Shown here piece after piece: positions 39,659 to 48,421 of a DNA stretch of 64,000 nucleotides. The notes under the pieces are model-generated. The model searched no databases. It was not told the origin of the DNA and saw only the letters and a list, made by a program, of their open reading frames with translations. The stretch comes from M3007 sp964484205 (GTDB taxonomy: Bacteria; Bacteroidota; Bacteroidia; Chitinophagales; Saprospiraceae). Numbering within the stretch: the first letter of the stretch is position 1; every line of letters starts with the position of its first letter. Position numbers and translations under genes: made by a program. Location: contig CAZAEZ010000027.1 of the NCBI GenBank assembly GCA_964484205.1, forward strand, positions 11,666 to 75,665. The letters run 5' to 3'.

Positions 39659-41140
39659 GTGCTCTTACTAGGTCTCGACATCGGAAGTTCCTCCATAAAA
39701 GCGGCATTGGCAGATGCCCGATCAGGCGCTACGCTCGGGTCCGTATTTTCGCCGGAAACAGAAATGGAAATCATGGCCCCGCACCCCGGCTGGGCGGAAC
39801 AGCATCCGGAAATCTGGTGGGACAATGTGTGCAAGGCCGTGCACATGCTCCTCCAAGTCACCCGGGCAAATCCGTCGGAAATTGCAGCCATTGGAATTTC
39901 CTACCAGATGCACGGCCTCGTGACACTCGATGCTGCCGGCCAACCGGTTCGTCCGGCCATTATCTGGTGCGACAGCCGGGCCGTTTCCATCGGCGATATT
40001 GCTTTCCGGGACTTAGGCGAGGCCTATTGCCTCAACCATTACCTCAACGGCCCCGGCAACTTTACGGCTTCCAAATTGAAGTGGGTCAAAGAAAATGAGC
40101 CGGAAAATTATGCGCGCATCCGGCATTTTATGCTTCCCGGCGATTATATCGCGTATCGCCTGACCGGCGAGGCTTGCACGACAGTATCCGGGCTTTCGGA
40201 AGGGATTCTCTGGGATTTTGTTGAAAACAAGGTTGCCGGCGAACTGCTGGACTACTATGGCATAGCGCGCGATCTTATCCCCACCATTACCGCCAACTTC
40301 GAAAACCAGGGCAGCCTTACAAAAACAGCAGCCGATGCGCTGGGTCTCAAGCCGGGCGTACCCATAACTTACCGGGCCGGCGACCAGCCCAATAATGCCC
40401 TGGCACTCAATGTGCTCCGTCCCGGAGAGATCGCCGCTACCGGCGGCACTTCCGGGGTAGTTTACGGAGTGGTAGATCGGCTGGTTTCAGATACGCAAAA
40501 CCGGGTGAACAGCTTTGCACATGTCAACCACCAGGTGGAAACACCCCGGATCGGCGTGCTCCTCTGCATCAACGGCGCCGGCATTCAATACAGCTGGATG
40601 CGGCGTCAAATGGCGCAAGATGGCATTTCCTACATCGAAATGGAGCGTCTGGCCGCCACCACCCCGGTTGGCGCCGACGGGCTCTGCATCATTCCATTCG
40701 GCAACGGCGCCGAGCGCATGCTTGGCAATCAAAATATCGGCGCACAAATCGCCAATCTCCATTTCAACCGGCACAACCGCGCCCATTTTTACCGGGCTGC
40801 CCTGGAGGGCGTGGCTTTTTCGTTTGTGTACGGCATGAAAATCCTGCGCAGTTTGGGGCTGGAGCTGTCCATCATGCGGGTCGGAAATGACAACTTGTTC
40901 CAATCTGATATCTTCGCGGGCACTATTGCCGAACTGCTTGATTGCCGGATTGAAATGATCGAGACTACCGGGGCGGTAGGCGCCGCCATTGCTTCGGGCG
41001 TAGGCATTGGATTGTGGTCTGATCCCGGCGAAGGCCTGGGCGCGCAACATCGGGTAAAAATTTACGAACCCGGGAATACCTCCGGCACGTACAGCGCTGC
41101 TTACGAACAGTGGGCCAATTATTTGAAAAAAGCGATCTGA
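39659..41140 (+). CDS. xylB: Xylulokinase (FGGY family)
   Basis: The start is GTG at 39659. The 493-residue kinase phosphorylates D-xylulose at C5. The N-terminal phosphate loop LLLGLDIGSSSIKAAL, the substrate-specific GISYQMHGLV and WCDSRAV, the middle TASKLKWVKENEP and the second nucleotide motif ATGGTSGVVYG are in place. The C-terminal GAVGAAIASGVG belongs to the FGGY family. The gene is followed by xylA at 56 bases, which supports xylulose over other sugars as substrate. No xylose transporter or regulator is in the window. Confidence 0.93.
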   Translation: MLLLGLDIGSSSIKAALADARSGATLGSVFSPETEMEIMAPHPGWAEQHPEIWWDNVCKAVHMLLQVTRANPSEIAAIGISYQMHGLVTLDAAGQPVRPAIIWCDSRAVSIGDIAFRDLGEAYCLNHYLNGPGNFTASKLKWVKENEPENYARIRHFMLPGDYIAYRLTGEACTTVSGLSEGILWDFVENKVAGELLDYYGIARDLIPTITANFENQGSLTKTAADALGLKPGVPITYRAGDQPNNALALNVLRPGEIAATGGTSGVVYGVVDRLVSDTQNRVNSFAHVNHQVETPRIGVLLCINGAGIQYSWMRRQMAQDGISYIEMERLAATTPVGADGLCIIPFGNGAERMLGNQNIGAQIANLHFNRHNRAHFYRAALEGVAFSFVYGMKILRSLGLELSIMRVGNDNLFQSDIFAGTIAELLDCRIEMIETTGAVGAAIASGVGIGLWSDPGEGLGAQHRVKIYEPGNTSGTYSAAYEQWANYLKKAI

Positions 41141-41196
41141 CCGGCCCTGAACCTGAATTTCTGGAAAAACAACCCGATAAATTAACGCAAGAAAAA

Positions 41197-42543
41197 ATGG
41201 CAAATCTGAATCCGATAAATCTTACCCCAGGCCAAACGGAATATTTCAAAGGCGTTGGCAAAATCCGCTTTGAAGGCCCCGAAAGCGACAACCCAATGGC
41301 CTACCGCTACTACGACGAGCACAAATTGGTCGGCGGCAAAACCATGCGTGAGCACCTGAAATTTGCGGTGGCGTACTGGCATTCGCTCTGCGGTACCGGC
41401 GGCGATCCGTTCGGCCCGGGTACCAAGCCCTTCCCCTGGCTTCAGGCCAGTGATCCGGTTCAGCAAGCCAAAGACAAAATGGACGCCGCGTTCGAGCTGA
41501 TCACCAAACTCGGCCTGCCCTATTTTTGCTTTCACGATTTTGATTTGATTGCGGAAGGCGATTCGCTTGCTGAAAATGAAAAGCGCCTGCAAACCATCGG
41601 GGCATACGCCAAAGAAAAAATGGCTGCCTCCGGGGTTCAACTCCTGTGGGGCACCGCAAACCTGTTCAGCCACCCGCGCTATATGAACGGCGCCGCCACC
41701 AACCCGGACTTTGCGGTGGTTGCCCATGCCGGCGCCCAGGTGAAAATGGCCCTCGACCTGACCATCGAACTGGGTGGCGAAAACTACGTTTTTTGGGGCG
41801 GCCGGGAAGGCTACCAATCCCTGCTGAACACCGACATGAAACGCGAACTGGCGCACATGGCCCGCTTCCTCCACATGGCGAAAGACTATGCCCGCCAACA
41901 GGGTTTTAAAGGCACTTTTTTCATCGAGCCCAAGCCAATGGAGCCCAGCAAACACCAGTACGATTTTGACTCCGCAACCGTGATCGGCTTTCTGCGCGAA
42001 CACGACCTCCTCAACAATTTCAAACTCAACGTAGAAGTCAACCACGCCACACTGGCCTTGCACAGTTTTCAGCACGAGCTCCAGGTAGCGGCCAATGCCG
42101 GCGCACTGGGCAGCATTGATGCCAACCGCGGCGACTACCAGAATGGCTGGGATACCGACCAGTTTCCGAACAATGTCCTGGAAATCACGGAAGCCATGCT
42201 GGTTATTCTTGAATCCGGCGGCCTGCAGGGCGGCGGGATCAATTTTGACGCAAAAACCCGTCGCAATTCCACCGACCTGGACGACTTGTTCCACGCCCAC
42301 ATCGGCGGTATTGACGTGTTTGCGCGGGCATTGCTGGCGGCGGATGCCATTTTATCAAAATCGGCCTACCGGAAAATGCGGCAGGAGCGGTACGCCTCTT
42401 TTGATTCAGGCGACGGGCAGGCATTCGAATCCGGAAAACTGCAACTCACCGACCTGTCGCGCCTTGCAGGCAACAACGGTGAACCGGACACCCGAAGTGG
42501 AAAACAGGAGTTGTTTGAAAATCTGGTGAACCGGTTTGTGTAA
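41197..42543 (+). CDS. xylA: Xylose isomerase
   Basis: The start at 41197 (MANLNPI) is preferred; an upstream extension overlaps xylB and has no homology. The 448-residue class II xylose isomerase converts D-xylose to D-xylulose. Visible active-site regions are FCFHDFDLIAEG, FVVAHAG-like FAVVAHAGAQV, ENYVFWGGREGYQSLLNTDM, FFIEPKPMEPSKHQYDFD, NVEVNHATLALHSFQHE, GSIDANRGDYQNGWDTDQFP and GGINFDAKTRRNSTD. Length is normal for class II. It forms a two-gene xylose-use unit with xylB. Confidence 0.97.
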   Translation: MANLNPINLTPGQTEYFKGVGKIRFEGPESDNPMAYRYYDEHKLVGGKTMREHLKFAVAYWHSLCGTGGDPFGPGTKPFPWLQASDPVQQAKDKMDAAFELITKLGLPYFCFHDFDLIAEGDSLAENEKRLQTIGAYAKEKMAASGVQLLWGTANLFSHPRYMNGAATNPDFAVVAHAGAQVKMALDLTIELGGENYVFWGGREGYQSLLNTDMKRELAHMARFLHMAKDYARQQGFKGTFFIEPKPMEPSKHQYDFDSATVIGFLREHDLLNNFKLNVEVNHATLALHSFQHELQVAANAGALGSIDANRGDYQNGWDTDQFPNNVLEITEAMLVILESGGLQGGGINFDAKTRRNSTDLDDLFHAHIGGIDVFARALLAADAILSKSAYRKMRQERYASFDSGDGQAFESGKLQLTDLSRLAGNNGEPDTRSGKQELFENLVNRFV

Positions 42544-42552
42544 GCGCAGCCG

Positions 42553-43335
42553 TTAATCTGCCGCCTTCACCCGGTACTCCCCCTTGTCCAGCCGTTGTTT
42601 TGCAAAAGCAAAATACTCCGGCACTACTTCAAAGCCCAGGTACTTTCGGCCCTCGAGTTGACTTACGACCGCCACCTGTCCGGAGCCAAGGAAAGGATCG
42701 AGCACCACATCGCCGGGCTCGCTGCTGTAGGCCAGGATTTTACGGATAATTTCGGCGGGTAGTTTGGTAGGTGTTTTGATAGCGCCGGTCCAGTATTCGC
42801 GCGGGATCGTCCACACGTCTTCCTTATCCTGGTAATGTGCGCTGCCGCCGCCTTCAAGCCGCTCCTCTTTTTCGAAACGGGCGTAGGGGAAAAACTTGCG
42901 TTGTTTTTCATCGATACCGGCGAAGAGAATGTGGTAGTGCGACGTCACGTATTTGCGGGTAGTGACTATACCGAACTGGTATTTCCAGATGAGGTGGTTA
43001 ATCAGGTTCAAATCCAGCTCGTCGAGCACAATCAGAAGTTCCTTCAGATAATTCCAACCGGAAAAAATATACAGACTACCTCCGGGTTTCAGCACCCGCC
43101 GGACCTGAGTCAGCCAGGCACGGGTAAATTCGAGGTAGTCTGTGCCTTTGATTTCGTTATAGCCCTCCAGCACCCGGCCGCTCTTGCGGTTGTAATTGGC
43201 ACGTTTGGCCTGAAATTCAATGCCAAACGGGGGGTCGGTAATCACCAGATCAACACTGGCATCCGGGATATGCCGGGCCATGCCGGCGATGCAATCTTCA
43301 TTATAAATCCTGTTAGGTGCACTCATGTAGGACAT
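42553..43335 (-). CDS. DNA adenine methyltransferase, orphan (beta-type motif order)
   Basis: The ATG at 43335 is chosen; another lies at 43326 and an upstream TTG extends the frame by seven codons. The 260-residue site-specific DNA methyltransferase has the catalytic TDPPFGIEF before the SAM-binding motif VVLDPFLGSGQVAV, the order of the beta class. The following TARGET region is short. GSLYIFSGWNYLKEL and PAEIIRKILAYSSEPGD are also typical. There is no restriction-endonuclease or modification-specificity gene beside it, so it is likely a solitary regulator of methylation. Its stop lies 9 bases from the xylA stop. Confidence 0.88.
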   Translation of the reverse strand: MSYMSAPNRIYNEDCIAGMARHIPDASVDLVITDPPFGIEFQAKRANYNRKSGRVLEGYNEIKGTDYLEFTRAWLTQVRRVLKPGGSLYIFSGWNYLKELLIVLDELDLNLINHLIWKYQFGIVTTRKYVTSHYHILFAGIDEKQRKFFPYARFEKEERLEGGGSAHYQDKEDVWTIPREYWTGAIKTPTKLPAEIIRKILAYSSEPGDVVLDPFLGSGQVAVVSQLEGRKYLGFEVVPEYFAFAKQRLDKGEYRVKAAD

Positions 43336-43410
43336 TGTGGTACAATTGTCCGACAACTTTCGGGAAAATTATGGGTATCGCCCAATAAAACGGGAATTAA
43401 CTGGTCAATT

Positions 43411-43749
43411 TCACAGCACACCCTTTCGGCCCTGCCGGTCCATGTATTCTACCTGCCGGTCGCCAATCAGAATCCGGAATTTTCCGGAGGGCAGGTCGGC
43501 AACATCGAGTGACCAGTCCTTGGATTCAGAAGTAAAATTCTTTTTCAAAACCAGGGTCCCTTTTTCATCGAGTATGCGCACCGGAAGGCTGTGTACAGGC
43601 ATCTCGTCGGGCATAAGCCAAACTTTTTCAGGTGTTACGACAACTTCCACATAGGGGTCTTGCGTGGCCGGTGTTTCGGAGGATTGCGCCCAGTGGTTGT
43701 AACTCAACCCAAGTATCAGGGCAATGGTGAGAAAGAATTTTGTTTTCAT
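43411..43749 (-). CDS. Small secreted protein with beta-sandwich resembling a sorting/Ig-like domain
   Basis: The 112-residue product has the signal KTKFFLTIALILGLSYNHWAQ. The mature 90 residues (VEVVVTPEKVWLMPDE, LPVRILDEKGTLVLKKNF, WSLDVADLPSGKFRILIGD) resemble the beta-sandwich of T9SS-type C-terminal domains, but it lacks the YPNP opening and ends in a basic tail. Function is unknown. It lies upstream of the methyltransferase on the same strand, 75 bases apart. Confidence 0.65.
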   Translation of the reverse strand: MKTKFFLTIALILGLSYNHWAQSSETPATQDPYVEVVVTPEKVWLMPDEMPVHSLPVRILDEKGTLVLKKNFTSESKDWSLDVADLPSGKFRILIGDRQVEYMDRQGRKGVL

Positions 43750-43850
43750 AGCTCAATTAATAAAAGTTGTTCTTGTGTTTTTGTCAGCCCAATGGACAAC
43801 ACAGAAACCGGACAGGTTGCAGAAAAGTGCCCGTAATTCGATGAAGACAT

Positions 43851-43891
43851 AAAAACGGCCGGCCAAGGACCAATATCCTTAGCCGGCCGTT
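43851..43891 (-). terminator. Intrinsic terminator of the YceI-kinase-regulator operon
   Basis: The arms 43854-43869 and 43876-43891 pair over 16 bp with one wobble around a six-base loop, followed on the minus strand by U-rich sequence. It lies 53 bases beyond the regulator stop codon. Confidence 0.85.
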
Positions 43892-43944
43892 CAAGCCGGA
43901 TCGCGACAAGCCTGGTTTACAAAAAATAAAAATGGATTAAAAAA

Positions 43945-44703
43945 TCACTCCTCGCCAACCAACCATTTCTTGAATGCCGCCGAACGCTCGGTACTCACGA
44001 TGGTGTCCATATCACTCGCCGGCTCCAGGTCAATCTTGATCCGGCTTTTTGAATACGGATGCATCTCCCGGATAGCATCAATATTGATAATAAATTGACG
44101 ATTGATGCGGAAAAAAGTATTCGGATCAAGCATGCCCTCGAGCTTTTCCAGGGGATGGTCCACCGGATACCGTTTCCCCTGTTGGCGGGTAATGAGGAAG
44201 GTAATTTTATCTTTCGTGTAGAAATAGGCAGCATCCTGCAAGTCGACCAGTTTAATACTGTTGGCAAAGCGAATGAGCAAGCGGCGCGGACTCTCCTGCT
44301 GGCGGCGCATCGTTTCCAGCAAGGCAGTGTAATCCGGCGCAGTTTTTTTAAAAACACGCTTGTACTTTTCAATCGCCGCAGTCAATTCATTGATTTTTAT
44401 TGGTTTGAGCAGGTAATCCACGGCGTTGACTTTGAAGGCCTCCAGGGCATATTCATCGTATGCGGTGGTAAAGATCACCGGGCAGCGGACTTCGGCATGT
44501 TCAAATATTTCAAAACTTCCGCCGTCGGCCAGGTGAATGTCGAGTAGCATCAAGTCCGGCTCCGGGTTGGCGCCCAACCACGAAACCGTGGATTCAATAC
44601 TATCCAGCCGGCCGGCCACCCGGGCTTCAGGCGCCACTTCGGTCAGCATTTTTTCCAGGCGGCGTGCGGCCGCATTTTCGTCTTCTACTATGAGTACATT
44701 CAT
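43945..44703 (-). CDS. LytTR-family response regulator
   Basis: The 252-residue regulator has a receiver domain (residues 1-120) with acidic pocket VEDENA, phospho-acceptor Asp in LMLLDIHLADG, Thr in FTTAYDEYA and Lys in YLLKPI. A LytTR DNA-binding domain follows at about 145-250: LIRFANSIKLVDLQDAAYFYTKDK, RYPVDHPLEKLEGML and FFRINRQFIINIDAI. Its start overlaps the stop of the kinase gene by four bases, so the two are translationally coupled. It is expected to bind pairs of short direct repeats upstream of target promoters; none were found here. Confidence 0.95.
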   Translation of the reverse strand: MNVLIVEDENAAARRLEKMLTEVAPEARVAGRLDSIESTVSWLGANPEPDLMLLDIHLADGGSFEIFEHAEVRCPVIFTTAYDEYALEAFKVNAVDYLLKPIKINELTAAIEKYKRVFKKTAPDYTALLETMRRQQESPRRLLIRFANSIKLVDLQDAAYFYTKDKITFLITRQQGKRYPVDHPLEKLEGMLDPNTFFRINRQFIINIDAIREMHPYSKSRIKIDLEPASDMDTIVSTERSAAFKKWLVGEE

Positions 44704-47627
44704 TTTTTTAGTGGTATTTTGACTGTAAAAAATGCTGCATTGTCTTCAACCAGCACCGGGCGCTCGCCCAGCAAGGCATAGCGGTTGATAATACTTTGCA
44801 GGCCAAAATGGGTGCTGGGTTCGGGCTTGAGTTTGGGTTGAATATTATTGCGCACCACTACATAGTCATCCGATTCGGCAAAAAGTTCGATACGGAGTGG
44901 CTTGGAGGCTGAAATTACATTGTGTTTGACCGCATTTTCCACCAGCATTTGCAAGGATAGCGGCATAATCTGGCCTGTTTTCCCCTCGAGCCGGTTGACC
45001 AGAAGCAAACCGTCTTCAAAGCGTTTTTTTAGCAAAAACTCGTAATTGCGCACGAGATCGAGCTCTTCCTGCAAGCTGATAAAATCGCGCTCCCGGTAAG
45101 CAATTATGCTCCGGTAAAAGTCGGACAGGTGTTCCACATACTCCACAGCCACCTTGGGGTTCTCTTCGATTGTCGTGATCAGGGTATTAAAACTGTTGAA
45201 GAGAAAATGCGGGTTGATCTGACTTTTCAGGGCGACAAACTGGGACTCCACCCGGTCGCGTTTCAATTGAGCCACCCGGTTCAACCGTTGCTCCCGGTTT
45301 CGGATAAATCCGTAAAAAAAAGCGCTGCCCGTCATGGCGCCCAGGACGATAAACCACCACTCCGCCCAAAATGGTTTTCGGATAACGAAAGACCAACTGG
45401 CCTCCGGAACATTTTCAAAATTGCCGTGCTCGCTGGTTTGCACCCGGAAGGTGTATTTGCCCGGCGGCAACTTCGGATACGAGGTCAGCGGATCTTTCGA
45501 CACCTTCCAGTCCAGATCAAATCCATCGAGATGATACCGGTAGCGCACTGATTCCGGATCGGTATACCAAAGCCCGGTAAAGTTGAAAATGAAGTAGTTC
45601 TGGTCGTGCGCGAAATTATTGACCGACAAAAAGTCTATGTTTTGGGAAAAACCCGATACGGAGGTGATACCGGGTTGCGGGTCGTCGAGAAAAATTTCAT
45701 GAAATGCTTCCGAGCGCACAATTCCCTGCCGGGCGCCAAGCCAGACATTGCCCTGCGCATCGCGGCAGATCGCGTTCAAATTTACTTCCGCATGGGGCGC
45801 CCCGATCGCTTCGTCGCAAAAAATGATGTGATCAATACGCTCGGGGTTCAACAAGTCAAAACCATCTTCATACGCCACTACTATGAACCCGTTCCGGTCT
45901 GCCGCAAGACCGACAATGGCCTCACTGTGCAAATGATTTTCAAGGGTATACCGGCGAAAATCCTGACCGTCGTAGGAAAACAGACCGTCGTTGTCCGAGC
46001 TGAACCAGATATGGCCGCGTTTGTCCTCCGTGATGCAGTAAATCCTTTTTAACGGAATACCATTAGCCATTTTGATCTGCCGGTAGCGGCCGGCTTCGAA
46101 TACGATCAGGCCATTGCCATCGGTGCAAAACCACACACGCCCCTTGCTATCCAAAAATACTTTGTACACGTAGCCGGTACCCAGTTCGCTCTGCCGTGTC
46201 AGGTTTTGAATTTTCTGCGGCGCCTTCAGGTCGAGTACCGATACGCCTCCGAGCGTAGCCAGCCAAACCTGCCGGTCATTGCCGGCGATAGACAACACAT
46301 TGCCGTTGAACAGGCCGTCGCGTTCCGACAAATGCTTCAAAACTTTGCCTTCCGGATGGATAACATAGACGCCGTTCCCGAAAGTACCGGCCCAGATGGT
46401 GCCGTCGAGCGCCGACTCCCAGAGGGAAATGATATTTTCCGGCTGCGCCAGAATTTTTTTGAAAACCCAGTTATCAGCGCCCGCACTTTTAGCTGCAGCC
46501 CCCTGGCTTACCCCCAAAAACAAGCCGGTAGCACTGCCTGCCCACAGGCGGTTTCGGCTGTCCCGCAACAGCGCCTGGGTATTTCCAAAGGGTGTTTCCA
46601 AAAGGCCAAAGCGCACATTGGCCGAATAGATCGCCCCATTGTCCAGCAGTGCCCACAACAAGCCCTCCCGGTCTTTGCAAAGCGCTTCCGTTTTAACGAA
46701 ACGCAAGGGATGTGCAGCCGGTAAGGGGTGCTGTATTCCGGTGGGTAGCTCGATACGCACCAGTCCGTTGGCAAGTGTACCGACCCAAAGTTCACTTTGT
46801 TCATACAATTCCAGGCAGGTGATTGCTCCCCATGACCATACATTTGTTTGAAAATCAAAGCGCTGCGTTGCAATATTGTAGCGGTGTACGCCCTTTTCCT
46901 GCGTTCCAATCCAAATATTCCCCTGTTTATCGGCCAGCAAAGCCGTAATGATCTCGTCGGGCAAACCATCCGGTACCGAAAACCGGCGTATTCGTTTTTT
47001 GCCCGGCTCAGGCATCGAACAAATGCTGATCCCCGCATCGGTGGCTGCCCAAACCCGGCCTTGCGCATCGCAGGCGAGGGCATAAATTTCATCGCCGCTC
47101 AAGCCGTCGTCTGCCTGATCAAACTGGTACAAGCGCTTGTTTTTCAGACAGTATAGGCCCTCTCCATACGTGGCGAACCAGAAGCCGCCCGATTTATCGG
47201 CAACAAATGCCGTGACAGCCGCCTTAGGCAGACCCTCTTCCGGATTCCACAAAGTCAGCCGGGCCGCAGGTTCTTTTTTTTGCAAAAACTCGTCAACCGA
47301 AGCGTGCGGGAGCGGGGCGTTTACCGGGATGAACCCAATGGCGCCGTTCCCAAAACCAACCCATAAACGGCCATTCCACTCATATAAGGCGCGTATCGGA
47401 CTGGGCTCGACGCCTTCGGGCAGCCCAACCAACAGAAAACCCATGCCGTCGAAGCGATACAAGCCTTCCTCTGCGCCAAACCACAACCATCCCCGGCTGT
47501 CCTGGAAAACCCCCGTCATCGGCTCATTGGCCAACTCCCGGGTATCTCTGAGCTGAAAAACCGGTGTTTGTGCGCCTGCTCCAAGGCTGCAAAAAAGAGA
47601 TATGAAGAGTGGAAGTAAACGTTTCAT
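44700..47627 (-). CDS. Periplasmic propeller-sensing histidine kinase (Y_Y_Y plus LytS-type kinase)
   Basis: The 975-residue sensor kinase has a signal peptide (KRLLPLFISLFCSLGAGAQ). About 640 residues of seven-blade propeller repeats follow, each with a WxxFG, WVGT or WAAT-like end. A Y_Y_Y domain (YRYHLDGFDLDWKV, LPPGKYTFRVQ) and one transmembrane helix (WWFIVLGAMTGSAFFYGF) precede the cytoplasmic part. That part is LytS-like: LKSQINPHFLFNSFNTL carries the phospho-accepting His, and LVENAVKHN is the ATPase N-box. It passes phosphate to the coupled LytTR regulator. The ligand is unknown. It starts 3 bases after the YceI-like gene's stop. Confidence 0.93.
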   Translation of the reverse strand: MKRLLPLFISLFCSLGAGAQTPVFQLRDTRELANEPMTGVFQDSRGWLWFGAEEGLYRFDGMGFLLVGLPEGVEPSPIRALYEWNGRLWVGFGNGAIGFIPVNAPLPHASVDEFLQKKEPAARLTLWNPEEGLPKAAVTAFVADKSGGFWFATYGEGLYCLKNKRLYQFDQADDGLSGDEIYALACDAQGRVWAATDAGISICSMPEPGKKRIRRFSVPDGLPDEIITALLADKQGNIWIGTQEKGVHRYNIATQRFDFQTNVWSWGAITCLELYEQSELWVGTLANGLVRIELPTGIQHPLPAAHPLRFVKTEALCKDREGLLWALLDNGAIYSANVRFGLLETPFGNTQALLRDSRNRLWAGSATGLFLGVSQGAAAKSAGADNWVFKKILAQPENIISLWESALDGTIWAGTFGNGVYVIHPEGKVLKHLSERDGLFNGNVLSIAGNDRQVWLATLGGVSVLDLKAPQKIQNLTRQSELGTGYVYKVFLDSKGRVWFCTDGNGLIVFEAGRYRQIKMANGIPLKRIYCITEDKRGHIWFSSDNDGLFSYDGQDFRRYTLENHLHSEAIVGLAADRNGFIVVAYEDGFDLLNPERIDHIIFCDEAIGAPHAEVNLNAICRDAQGNVWLGARQGIVRSEAFHEIFLDDPQPGITSVSGFSQNIDFLSVNNFAHDQNYFIFNFTGLWYTDPESVRYRYHLDGFDLDWKVSKDPLTSYPKLPPGKYTFRVQTSEHGNFENVPEASWSFVIRKPFWAEWWFIVLGAMTGSAFFYGFIRNREQRLNRVAQLKRDRVESQFVALKSQINPHFLFNSFNTLITTIEENPKVAVEYVEHLSDFYRSIIAYRERDFISLQEELDLVRNYEFLLKKRFEDGLLLVNRLEGKTGQIMPLSLQMLVENAVKHNVISASKPLRIELFAESDDYVVVRNNIQPKLKPEPSTHFGLQSIINRYALLGERPVLVEDNAAFFTVKIPLKK

Positions 47628-47630
47628 GGA

Positions 47631-48239
47631 TTAATTGCGCGACAGACCGGCTTGCACCACAACCTGTACTTCTTCCGCTATTTTCTGATAAACAATTTTG
47701 GGAATACGGATATCATGGTCGGCCAACAAAGCCTTGAAATCAGCCTTGATTTCTATACGGTTGCCGGCAACCGCCAACTGACTTTTTATGATGCGCTCCT
47801 GCTCTTTCCCGTGAATATTGAGTTTGCCTTTTGCGCGCACCGAATACGTGCCGTCTCTGCTAAAATCAATGGTCTCGATGATCTTTCCGGTAAACGTGGC
47901 CTTCGGAAACCGCCGGGACTCCAGGTAGTTCTCATTGAAATGTTCCCGTTGCAGCGCATTGTTAAATCCTTCGAAGGTTTGGATTTCCACCGTCCAGGCA
48001 AACGTTTGTTTTTCCGGATCCAAAATGCCCCGTAAATGCTTGCTCTCCGCTTCGATTATCTCCAACGGGGCTTCTGATTTAAAGGAAACGATACCATCGT
48101 TACAACTGAACAAGCCCGGTTGACGGCTTTCCATAACAGATGGCGCCTGTTGCGTTGGGTAGCCCGGACTAGTGGCGACACCCCAATCTCGGTTTCCGAA
48201 AAACAATGCAAATCCAATCCAAAAAAGTAGTTTCATCAC
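47631..48239 (-). CDS. Divergent YceI-like protein, first gene of the two-component operon
   Basis: The 202-residue exported protein shows YceI-type features: NDGIVSFKSEAPLEIIEA, FAWTVEIQTFEGFNNALQREHFNENYLESRRFPKATFTGKI, KGKLNIHGKEQERI and LLADHDIRIPKIVYQKIAEEV. The pattern matches YceI in its second half and is weaker in the first. The stop is 3 bases from the start of the kinase gene, so it belongs to the same operon. It could hold a ligand sensed by the kinase, but this is inference from position. The upstream 182 bases (48240-48421) show no clear promoter. Confidence 0.7.
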   Translation of the reverse strand: MMKLLFWIGFALFFGNRDWGVATSPGYPTQQAPSVMESRQPGLFSCNDGIVSFKSEAPLEIIEAESKHLRGILDPEKQTFAWTVEIQTFEGFNNALQREHFNENYLESRRFPKATFTGKIIETIDFSRDGTYSVRAKGKLNIHGKEQERIIKSQLAVAGNRIEIKADFKALLADHDIRIPKIVYQKIAEEVQVVVQAGLSRN

Positions 48240-48421
48240 AGTAAAAATAACAGTGTACGGCTCAACAGGATTAACGCGCTTTTATCCGGCAGGTTTATAA
48301 CCTCGGGCGTTTGTCACGCAAAAAGTAGTCAGAATTAGCACGTTTCAAAATAAAAAACACGCTGAAGGCGGAATTATACAAGCCGGACCATTCTTTTTTC
48401 CAATTGAACCGGAATACCGGA

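Noticed and set aside
42553..43335. A restriction-modification system
   Set aside because: Only the methyltransferase is present; neighbours are xylose isomerase and a small secreted protein.
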